DNA of 64,000 nucleotides from Verrucomicrobiota bacterium (lineage in GTDB: Bacteria; Verrucomicrobiota; Kiritimatiellia; CAIVKH01). The position numbers and the translations under genes were made by a program. The DNA lies in contig JACKPT010000005.1 in NCBI GenBank assembly GCA_024233345.1, positions 62,001-126,000 on the forward strand, given 5' to 3'. The notes under the pieces were generated by a model. It did no database searches. It saw only the letters and a list, made by a program, of their open reading frames with translations, and was not told the DNA's origin. Shown here one piece after another: positions 35,042 to 42,543 of this stretch (position 1 is the stretch's first letter; every line of letters starts with the position of its first letter).

Positions 35042-35800
35042 TCAATCAATGCTGGCAAGCTCCACTTCCACTTCGTTACGATTGGCAATCCGTTCGATCG
35101 CACCATCGCGAATCCACATCAAACGGTCACAAATATTCATCATGCGATGGTCATGGGTGGCGCAGATAATCGTCACCCCCCGCTCCTGGTTCAGGCGCTG
35201 GAGAATATCGAGGATTTCATCGCCGGTTTTATGGTCCAGATTGGCGGTGGGTTCGTCGCACAGAAGAATCGCCGGTTGATTGGCGAGTGCGCGGGCGATC
35301 GCCACCCGCTGCTGTTGACCGCCGGACATTTCGATGGGGCGGTGGAACCACCGTTCCTTAAGCCCCACCAGTTCGAGCAATTCCATGCCGCGGGACCGGG
35401 CTTCATCCGGGCTCACCCCGCCAAACGCCATCGGGGTGGTGACATTTTCCAGCGCGGTCATGTACTGGATCAGATTATAGGACTGGAAGATATAGCCAAT
35501 CTTGCGACAGCGCAGGAACGCCAGTTCTTCAGCGGTGAGCTGGGCGACATCCACTTCGTCAATGAATGTGCGGCCTTCACTCGGACTGTCCAGCGCGCCG
35601 ATCATATTGAAAAAGGTGCTCTTGCCGGAGCCGGATGGCCCCATCACCACGATAAACTCTCCGGTATAGATTTCCACATCCACCCCGCGCAGCGCATGGG
35701 TGGTTTCCATGCCCCGTTGATAGATTTTTTTCATCCCGACGGTGCGGATGATGACCCGGCGCTCGGCAGGCCTGGACTCGGTTGTGGCCGGGGTGGTCAT
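35042..35800 (-). CDS. ABC transporter ATPase, MacB/LolD type (copy 2)
   Basis: 252 residues with a short Pro/Thr-rich N-terminal extension before the ATPase core. Walker A GPSGSGKST, Q-loop IFQSYNLIQYMTA, signature MSGGQQQR, Walker B AILLCDEP and switch CATHDH are complete. ATG 35800 was chosen because the longer frame would run into the upstream permease gene. It sits between two FtsX-type permeases (35868-37340 and 30157-35031) and may energise both as a LolCDE-like pair. Confidence 0.93.
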   Translation of the reverse strand: MTTPATTESRPAERRVIIRTVGMKKIYQRGMETTHALRGVDVEIYTGEFIVVMGPSGSGKSTFFNMIGALDSPSEGRTFIDEVDVAQLTAEELAFLRCRKIGYIFQSYNLIQYMTALENVTTPMAFGGVSPDEARSRGMELLELVGLKERWFHRPIEMSGGQQQRVAIARALANQPAILLCDEPTANLDHKTGDEILDILQRLNQERGVTIICATHDHRMMNICDRLMWIRDGAIERIANRNEVEVELASID

Positions 35801-35867
35801 GCGCGGGTAACCTCTTCGGGGGCTCGGTGACGCCGATACCCGGAAATGTAGGATTGGAGGTGCCGGT

Positions 35868-37340
35868 TCATTCGATTCGCATGGCCTCCATGGGGGCCAG
35901 CCGGGCGGCCCGGAAGGAAGGGTACACGGCGGCAATGGCGGCAAGTATCATGCCGAGAAGAATGGAGATCAGTCCGGCCTTGACCAGGTCGAGGGCGGGA
36001 AAGGACTGGACCAGCAGGGATTGAAAGCCCAGGGCCATGCGTAGAATGGCCAGTACCAGCCCGATCAGGGTACCGGCAATGCCGCCGACAATTCCAAGAA
36101 TCCCGGCCTCAATCAGAAACACGGTCATGATGAATCCATCGAGCGCTCCGAGGCACTTGAGTGTGGCGATTTCACGGAATCGTTCGGTGACCGACATCAG
36201 CATCGCATTGGCAATACCCACCGCGCAGACCAGCATGGAGACCAGAGCCAGCCAGGTCATGCGGGCCCCGATTCCCATGAGCCCGCCGCCAGTATCCAGG
36301 GTCTGGCGTTCGGCGTATTTCAACAACTGGGCATGGGCATAATCGCCGGCCAGGTCCCGGATAAATGCCGGATCAAGTTTTTCCGTGTCCAACCCTGCCT
36401 TGTTCATTTCATCGACGTACCACGCGGCGCCATGGGAGCGATCGATGAGGTCCCAGATGAGAGCCACCGATACATCACCGGGCAGAATGTCCTGCTTGGC
36501 TGCTACCGCCTGGCGCAGCTCGGGATTGTTGATGGTGGATTCGATCAGCAGCATGTTGTCGAGCCGTTTGACTTCCCGTGAAAGCGATGCCGCCTCTTCG
36601 GTGCCGAGAGCAAAACCGGCCTGCCGCAGGGTTTCCCCGAAGTCCCCATCCGCATTGCGGAGCGCCTCCACCAGCGGCTGATTCCCCAGTGACTTTTTGA
36701 TCTGCTCGATCGCCTTGGCCTGGCCATCCCGCACGGTCCCCATCCAATCCCGCAAGGTCGGCCACTCCGCGAGAAATGCCTGAAACGCGTCGGCCTCGGT
36801 CGGAAAGCGAAGGGTTTTCATGTGGGACAAATTCGCGGTGAATTTGTCATACGCGCCCGGATCCTGAAGATGATCAAAAATACGGGCCGATTCTGCCCGT
36901 CCCACCAGCACCCGCCGACGTCCATAATTCATATCCTGAAAAAATTGCAGGTATTCCTGGGCGGAGCGGGCGGTGGCCTGCAGGGAGGCGAGATCGTCCG
37001 GAGTCTTTCCGCTCATGCCCGCGAGTTCGGCGACGTAGGGATCGGCGGGGTCTGCCTGGGCGAGCCCTGCGATGATTTGTTCACCGGTTTGGGGAACGGA
37101 AAGTCTGGCGATCCATTGGTCCACCCGGTGCAAGTTGGCAATTTGATCGCGGGCGGAGTTGGCCACGGCCTTCTTGATCAGGCTCTCGGTCAGAATGTTC
37201 ATCAGGAAGGCCATGGCCACGGTAATGACCGCGACGGTAACAACCGCCCGGAAGAGACGGTACTTTACCCCGGACAGGGCGATCGCGAAGATGCGCTTGA
37301 GGCTCAGTATCGGCTGTGGTTGGACATCGATGGTCTTCAT
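35868..37340 (-). CDS. FtsX-like ABC permease
   Basis: 490 residues in MacB/LolC layout: one N-terminal membrane helix (about residues 20-42), a periplasmic domain of roughly 290 residues, and three C-terminal helices with LVCAVGIANAMLMSVTERFREIATLKCLGAL, GILGIVGGIAGTLIGL and the final AVYPSFRAARLAPMEAMRIE. Such permeases couple cytoplasmic ATP hydrolysis to motions of the periplasmic domain. The gene begins 3 bases after the DUF6785-type gene stop and is followed by its ATPase after a 67-base gap. Confidence 0.9.
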   Translation of the reverse strand: MKTIDVQPQPILSLKRIFAIALSGVKYRLFRAVVTVAVITVAMAFLMNILTESLIKKAVANSARDQIANLHRVDQWIARLSVPQTGEQIIAGLAQADPADPYVAELAGMSGKTPDDLASLQATARSAQEYLQFFQDMNYGRRRVLVGRAESARIFDHLQDPGAYDKFTANLSHMKTLRFPTEADAFQAFLAEWPTLRDWMGTVRDGQAKAIEQIKKSLGNQPLVEALRNADGDFGETLRQAGFALGTEEAASLSREVKRLDNMLLIESTINNPELRQAVAAKQDILPGDVSVALIWDLIDRSHGAAWYVDEMNKAGLDTEKLDPAFIRDLAGDYAHAQLLKYAERQTLDTGGGLMGIGARMTWLALVSMLVCAVGIANAMLMSVTERFREIATLKCLGALDGFIMTVFLIEAGILGIVGGIAGTLIGLVLAILRMALGFQSLLVQSFPALDLVKAGLISILLGMILAAIAAVYPSFRAARLAPMEAMRIE

Positions 37341-37343
37341 GGC

Positions 37344-39395
37344 TTAGCCGGGCATGATCGCAAAGGGTTTCGGGGTATCTCCGGTGATCAGGTAATACAG
37401 GAGGCTGACGATCATGGGGATGACGCCGCCGAGCATTTCCCCGGCGATCAGGCCGAACATGATCGGCTTGCATTTCTGATAGATGCCCGCGCCGCCAAAC
37501 TTGGTGATCATGGTTTTAATGAACCAGCCAATGAGGAAGGATTGGGCGAACGAGTTGCCGGCATAGGTGGACCAAACCAGGAACATGACCGGATGGAGCG
37601 GCCAGTTGTTATAGCGGAGCCGGAGGAATGAGAACAACAACACCAGACCGGCGGCGCTGAAGAAGGCGACAAGACCCTGGGGATGGGGGGAAGCCTCCCC
37701 AAACCGTTTCAGCCCGGTGACTGCGCCTGCTCCTTCGAGCTGACCCTGGGCGTCGAGTCGTTGGATGATGCTGATCGTTTCATTGAAGGGCCGCTTGGCT
37801 TGCTCGATGTTCCACTGCGATACGTCGACCCCGTTGGAATACTGGTAATAAAGGGTAACCGGAAGGCCGACCCCCAGGCCGACAAACAACCCGACCATGA
37901 TCATGAACGCGGTTTTACCGACCTGGACCCGGCAATCATCCGCAAGTTTGAGGCTGTTGACCACAAAAGGCATCAGGGCTTCCCGGGTGTCATAGAAGAG
38001 GACGATGCAGAACATGAACATCAGGAACATGATCTCCGGACCGAGGGCCCGGGAGCCAAAGAACGCCCACAGCAGGGTGGCCGGGGTGCCGGTGGTGACA
38101 ATAAAAAAAAGACCGGTTTCCGCGAGGAGTCGGCCCATCACCAGGTAAATGGCCACGCATCCCAGTCCGAACAACAGGGCAATGGGCCAGTCCAGACCGG
38201 CGACAATTGCCGCATACGCGGTAAAGAATGTCATGCCGAGCAGGAAAAACCTCGCCCCCCAGATCGCCGAGCTTTCCACCGCATCCCCGGTACCGCCCAG
38301 GCCGATTGCGCGTTTGAACACATTGGCGTAATAGTGTCGGCCGGTGTAAATCAGCACCAGGAGCATGGCAAAGTATGCGCCCATGATCATCATGGCGTCC
38401 ATGGTCAGCCCAAACGGCCAGGTGCCCTGCCATCCGCTGACCCCGATTCCGTAGGTGGCAAATGTCCCCGCGACAAAGATCCACAGCAGGGGCCCGACCC
38501 CCAGCGACAGAGACACTTCCTTGGGTAGGAAATAGGCGACGGCAATCACCGTGAAATAGAGGGTAAAGTAGCTGAGAAAGTTTTCTCCCCCGCCTTTGAC
38601 GAAGGTATCGGACAACTTGGCCATGGAGGTGAAGTCCACGCCGAGGGGAATTCGCCCCATCAGGACATTGGGGAACCAGATATTGAGATAATTGTAGAAG
38701 TGGATGGCGAGAACAATACCGAGACTGACCCAGAAGGAGCGGTTGCTGAAAATCGCGCTGCGGCTGCCGTCTTGATTCGGGAACAGGGATTTGGTGAAGG
38801 TGACGATCGGGTAGGGAAGATGCTCGTGGTCGGACCACTGGCGGTGGACCACCACGGCCAGGCTGGTCAGGGCCAGCCACAGGCTCAACAGAATGGGGAT
38901 CCAGAAGAGAAGGGTTGGAAACCAGGCCTTCCAGGGCACCGCGCTGAAGGGCAGCGACTCGGAGGCCTCGGTCAGACCGCGGGTAAATCCGCTGAGCACT
39001 TCCTCTTCATTGCCGGACACATCCACCAGCATCCCATCCGGAACCAGGTCCATGATGTTCTGCTTCTGCCAACCGGGCTCGGTGTTGACATACCGGTGGG
39101 GCATGACCATGGCCGGGGTAAACAGGCGTAGCAGATTGGATCCGGGAATAGCGCAGGAGGCCAGTACCATGGCCATGATGACCGCCAATTCGGAGGGACG
39201 GAAGGCCAGACCCCGGTGCAACCGTCGGAGCAAGGGATAGACCAGTGCGAGAAACAGCACCAGCAGACCATAAACCGAGATCGGCATAAAATTGCCGACA
39301 AACATGGTTTGCCGCATGACCCAGTCATTAAAGTAGGTATAGGAGCAGACAAAGGCCACCCCCAGAAGCCCAAGAATGACGGATCGAATCGTCAT
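37344..39395 (-). CDS. Large polytopic membrane protein (DUF6785-type, OPT-like)
   Basis: 683 residues from ATG 39395; the longer frame to 39530 would overlap the PqqD-like gene. There are about 14 hydrophobic segments. Conserved features include FRPSELAVIMAMVLASCAIPGSNLL, EHLPYPIVTFTKSLF and a C-terminal AQSFLIGWFIKTMITKFGG block. These match, in order, the KAEIFVLFFMAGAAMGLPF, KLPFPMAPIG and HSIIPQFIGALLGRYY segments of the OPT-like protein at 28145-30145. I take both as members of one transporter superfamily. The substrate is unknown. It follows the PqqD-like gene by about 60 bases in a common direction. Confidence 0.75.
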   Translation of the reverse strand: MTIRSVILGLLGVAFVCSYTYFNDWVMRQTMFVGNFMPISVYGLLVLFLALVYPLLRRLHRGLAFRPSELAVIMAMVLASCAIPGSNLLRLFTPAMVMPHRYVNTEPGWQKQNIMDLVPDGMLVDVSGNEEEVLSGFTRGLTEASESLPFSAVPWKAWFPTLLFWIPILLSLWLALTSLAVVVHRQWSDHEHLPYPIVTFTKSLFPNQDGSRSAIFSNRSFWVSLGIVLAIHFYNYLNIWFPNVLMGRIPLGVDFTSMAKLSDTFVKGGGENFLSYFTLYFTVIAVAYFLPKEVSLSLGVGPLLWIFVAGTFATYGIGVSGWQGTWPFGLTMDAMMIMGAYFAMLLVLIYTGRHYYANVFKRAIGLGGTGDAVESSAIWGARFFLLGMTFFTAYAAIVAGLDWPIALLFGLGCVAIYLVMGRLLAETGLFFIVTTGTPATLLWAFFGSRALGPEIMFLMFMFCIVLFYDTREALMPFVVNSLKLADDCRVQVGKTAFMIMVGLFVGLGVGLPVTLYYQYSNGVDVSQWNIEQAKRPFNETISIIQRLDAQGQLEGAGAVTGLKRFGEASPHPQGLVAFFSAAGLVLLFSFLRLRYNNWPLHPVMFLVWSTYAGNSFAQSFLIGWFIKTMITKFGGAGIYQKCKPIMFGLIAGEMLGGVIPMIVSLLYYLITGDTPKPFAIMPG

Positions 39396-39453
39396 CTTGT
39401 TGTAAGCTCCATGGTCATCGCGTGTACTGAATACTGTTGATGCTGCGTCATCG

Positions 39454-39843
39454 TCAATCCAAAGCCACTGCAAGCGCCCCGCGTTGCAAAAGCGATTTGA
39501 GATAGGTGGTAACAGAAACCCGGCTCTCATGAAACGTTAAACTGTTTTGAACCGCAAAGAAATCGATGATCTGTTCGACCGTCCGGCTGCCATCACAGAC
39601 ATCCCAGAGCTGGGTACCCATGAGGTCGAGGTGCAGCTCCCGGTGTTCGGGAACCCGGACCAGCCACCGTACCGGGGGTATTTTGTACCAGGATTTGGGT
39701 TGTGTGGGGATGGCAATAACCGCCCCGCCCCCCGGTTCCCGGCGGAGTTCCCGGGCTGCCCGATTCCGTACCGGAATGCCCTTGAGCATGCGCGACCAGG
39801 TCGCCGGGGGCTGGGGGATGGGTTGTTGGGGTGATCGGGCCAT
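39454..39843 (-). CDS. PqqD-like (RiPP recognition element fold) protein
   Basis: 129 residues. The C-terminal 75 residues follow the PqqD pattern: MGTQLWDVCDGSRTVEQIIDFFA, then a winged-helix-like VTTYLKSLLQRGAL. PqqD proteins bind leader peptides of ribosomally made natural products. No radical-SAM maturase, cyclase or obvious precursor peptide is in the window, so here the domain probably serves another peptide-binding role. The N-terminal 50 residues are basic and proline-rich. It begins 6 bases after the pyrC stop and heads the transport block. Confidence 0.75.
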   Translation of the reverse strand: MARSPQQPIPQPPATWSRMLKGIPVRNRAARELRREPGGGAVIAIPTQPKSWYKIPPVRWLVRVPEHRELHLDLMGTQLWDVCDGSRTVEQIIDFFAVQNSLTFHESRVSVTTYLKSLLQRGALAVALD

Positions 39844-39849
39844 GGTGGT

Positions 39850-40860
39850 TTACTGGATGTCCTCGATGGACCAGGCACAGGTCTGCCCGGCCCGAAAGGG
39901 AATGACTTCGCCATAGTTTGGCGGAATGACCGAGGGGGTGCGGGACAGGCGGACCGTTTTGGGGGCGGGCTGAACGGAATAGATGGCACGGGGATGGTCG
40001 GAAACAAAGCCCTGCAGCTTGTCCAGGGCTTGATGACGGTCAAACAGTTCCGCCAGCATGGGTAGTGCGTGCGGAGCGGTGAAGATTCCGGCCGCGCAGC
40101 CCGCGCATTCCTTGGCGCTGAGGGGGTGGGGGGCGGAATCGCTGCCAAAGCTGATTTTGGGATGTCCCTGTAAGACTGCCTGGAGCAAGGCCTCCCGGTC
40201 TTCCGGCCGTTTGGCGATGGGTTTGCAGAACAGGTGGGGCTGAAGCAGTCCGCCTGCCACATCATCGAGGGTAATCAGGAGGTGATGCAGCGTCACCGTG
40301 GCATACAGATGCTCATGCCGGTCCAGCAGCTCGACCGCCTCCCGGGTTGTGATATGCTCCATCACGATCTTCAACCGCGGAAATTCGCGGGCCAGACGGT
40401 CATAGGTCGCGAGAAATTCCCGTTCCCGGTCCAGAACAAATCCATGGGTCTCCCCGTGAATCAGCAGGGGAATCCCCAGTTCCTCCATGGCCGATAGGGT
40501 GGTGCGGGCGGCAAAGAGATCCCCGATTCCCTCTTCACTATTGGTGGTCACCCCGGCCGGATAGAGCTTGATTGCGGTGATCTGGTCCGCGGCGGCCTCC
40601 AGTTCAGCATCGGTATAGGCCCAGAAAAACAGGGTCATGAACGGAGTGAAATTGCGGCCCTGAGTCGCTTTGAGAATCGCCTCCCGATAGGCCTGTACCG
40701 CCTCCAGGGATCGAATCGGCGGCACCAGGTTGGGCATGACGATTGCCCCGGCAAAACTTTCCGCGGTGAGCGGCGCCACGACTTGGAGCATGTTCCCCTG
40801 ACGGAAATGCACATGCATGTCGAGGGGACGGTCAAGATTCAGTTCATTCAATCGGTTCAT
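39850..40860 (-). CDS. pyrC: Dihydroorotase (class II)
   Basis: Third step of pyrimidine synthesis: reversible cyclisation of carbamoyl aspartate. Metal ligands His16 and His18 lie in MHVHFRQG, and the carbamylated lysine is Lys98 in AIKLYPAGVTTNS. Later ligands are visible in IVMEHITT and TVTLHHLLIT, and FGSDSAPH carries the catalytic Asp. The 336-residue length and motif spacing match the E. coli PyrC type. It is the first gene of the direction that continues into the PqqD-like gene. Confidence 0.95.
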   Translation of the reverse strand: MNRLNELNLDRPLDMHVHFRQGNMLQVVAPLTAESFAGAIVMPNLVPPIRSLEAVQAYREAILKATQGRNFTPFMTLFFWAYTDAELEAAADQITAIKLYPAGVTTNSEEGIGDLFAARTTLSAMEELGIPLLIHGETHGFVLDREREFLATYDRLAREFPRLKIVMEHITTREAVELLDRHEHLYATVTLHHLLITLDDVAGGLLQPHLFCKPIAKRPEDREALLQAVLQGHPKISFGSDSAPHPLSAKECAGCAAGIFTAPHALPMLAELFDRHQALDKLQGFVSDHPRAIYSVQPAPKTVRLSRTPSVIPPNYGEVIPFRAGQTCAWSIEDIQ

Positions 40861-40909
40861 CTTTTTCCCATGGCATCCTGCCGTGAAGCGGGTAAACTAT
40901 GCAAGAAAG

Positions 40910-41668
40910 ATGCAGGAGGATGACAGGCCTTCCGTGAGATTTTTACTCTACAACATTCGATATGGCACCGGCGCCCAGCAACCGCGCTTCCCCTGGAGCG
41001 GGTATCTGGGGCGCACCGCTGTTCACACCGAGGAAATTGGACGGTTTTTGAAAACCCTGGCCCCGGATATCGTGGGTCTGGTGGAGGTGGATGGCGGTTC
41101 GTATCGATCCCGCAAACAAAACCAGGCCCAGTTGATTGCCGCCTCTCTGGGCCACTATCATTGCTACCGGTCCAAATACAGTGAAACCGCCCGGGTGGCC
41201 CGGCGGTTACCGGTCTTGAACAAGCAGGGCAATGCGTTCTTGGCCAGGGACTCCATCAAGGGTGAGCGATTTCATTATTTCAACCAGGGCATGAAGCGGT
41301 TGGTGATTGAGTTGGAGTTGGACAACCTGGTGATTTTCCTGGTCCACCTGTCGCTCAGTTTCCGGGTACGGCATCATCAGTTGCGCGATCTGTATGATCT
41401 GGTTCGCACGACCAGCAAGCCCCTGATCGTGGCCGGTGATTTCAACGCCCTGTGGGGTGATCATGAAATCGACTTGTTCCTCGCCGCGTCTGGACTCAAG
41501 GACGTCAATGAGGCCCGGTTACCCTCCTTTCCGAGTTGGGCCCCCAAGCGCCATCTGGATTTCATCCTGTGCAGTCCGGAAATCAACTGCCGCCGGTTCT
41601 GGATGCCCACGGTGACCCTGTCGGACCATCTTCCGCTTGTCCTGGATTTTGACCTGCCGGAAGCCTGA
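40910..41668 (+). CDS. Endonuclease/exonuclease/phosphatase family protein
   Basis: 252 residues. The fold is recognisable from FLLYNIRYGTG at the start, DIVGLVEVDGGS (metal Glu), VHLSLSFRVRHHQLRDLYDLV, the PLIVAGDFNA motif and the final LSDHLPLVLDFDL with catalytic Asp-His. It could act on nucleic acid, phosphoinositide-like lipids or other phosphodiesters; the sequence does not decide. No signal peptide. A GTG at 40934 is an alternative start, with AGGAGG upstream at a long spacing. Divergent from pyrC. Confidence 0.85.
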   Translation: MQEDDRPSVRFLLYNIRYGTGAQQPRFPWSGYLGRTAVHTEEIGRFLKTLAPDIVGLVEVDGGSYRSRKQNQAQLIAASLGHYHCYRSKYSETARVARRLPVLNKQGNAFLARDSIKGERFHYFNQGMKRLVIELELDNLVIFLVHLSLSFRVRHHQLRDLYDLVRTTSKPLIVAGDFNALWGDHEIDLFLAASGLKDVNEARLPSFPSWAPKRHLDFILCSPEINCRRFWMPTVTLSDHLPLVLDFDLPEA

Positions 41669-41699
41669 TGCGGCGCTTGTCCTGTCTTTTTTGCTCTTC

Positions 41700-42536
41700 T
41701 TATGTCCGGGACTGGATCATCGCCTGGACCGAGTCCGCGACGGTCATTTCCTCCGCTGCGACCCGGGGTTCGTACTCCCGGTGCCACGGACCCAGCCAGG
41801 ATCGGGATTCGAGCAATTCCCGGAGGATCAGTGGTACCATGGCGCCTCCGTTGGCCAGGTATCCGGTCTCGTGGTACAGGCGGACGGTCTCGCCCTGGTC
41901 GTAGGGCACCCGCACAATCTCCGGCTTCCATCCTGTCTCGGTCCACGAAATGAGGGCATAGCTTGCTCGCGGATCCCGGTCGAAGGGCATGCCGACCGCA
42001 CCGGCATTGAGTATGAGCCGGTCCCCGATCCATCGGATAAACGGAATGTGCGTGTGTCCGGCGCAGAGTACGGGAACGCCGGGGGCAGTTTTGTCATGCA
42101 GTTCAGCGTCATCCATAAACGCGTAGAGGCCGACCCGGTTCCCATGCATGGAGGCATGAACAACCCGGATCAAGCCGCCGTCCGGCCCCTCCAATTCAAT
42201 GTGCTCAGGCCAGGCTGCAATGGTATCCCGGTACGCGCGAATATGATCATGGGTCCACAGGGTGTGTGCGCAGACCTCCTGCTCCCATGGCCGGAGTTGG
42301 GAGATCCGTCCGGGAGCATGCAGTACATAATCCTCATGATTGCCCCGCATCAACAGCCACCCATCCTGACCGGCGAGCTCCAGGGTTTTCTCCAGACACC
42401 GGCGGGGATTCGGTCCACGATTGATGGTATCGCCAGCCACGACCACCCGGTCGGGCCGGGAGGCCTTCAGATGCTGGAGGACTGCTTCCAATGCCGGCCA
42501 GTTCGAATGAATATCCGCGAGAAAGGCGATCTTCAT
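41700..42536 (-). CDS. Metallophosphoesterase (YfcE/ApaH-like)
   Basis: 278 residues from ATG 42536, 7 bases after the polA stop. The calcineurin-like metal motifs are complete: AFLADIHSNWPAL, VVAGDTINRGPNP, LLMRGNHEDYVL, VHASMHG and CAGHTHIPF. Such proteins hydrolyse phosphodiesters or phosphoprotein and nucleotide substrates with two metal ions; the specificity is unknown. It is co-directional with polA and probably translated from the same message. Confidence 0.88.
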   Translation of the reverse strand: MKIAFLADIHSNWPALEAVLQHLKASRPDRVVVAGDTINRGPNPRRCLEKTLELAGQDGWLLMRGNHEDYVLHAPGRISQLRPWEQEVCAHTLWTHDHIRAYRDTIAAWPEHIELEGPDGGLIRVVHASMHGNRVGLYAFMDDAELHDKTAPGVPVLCAGHTHIPFIRWIGDRLILNAGAVGMPFDRDPRASYALISWTETGWKPEIVRVPYDQGETVRLYHETGYLANGGAMVPLILRELLESRSWLGPWHREYEPRVAAEEMTVADSVQAMIQSRT

Positions 42537-42543
42537 GCGAACC

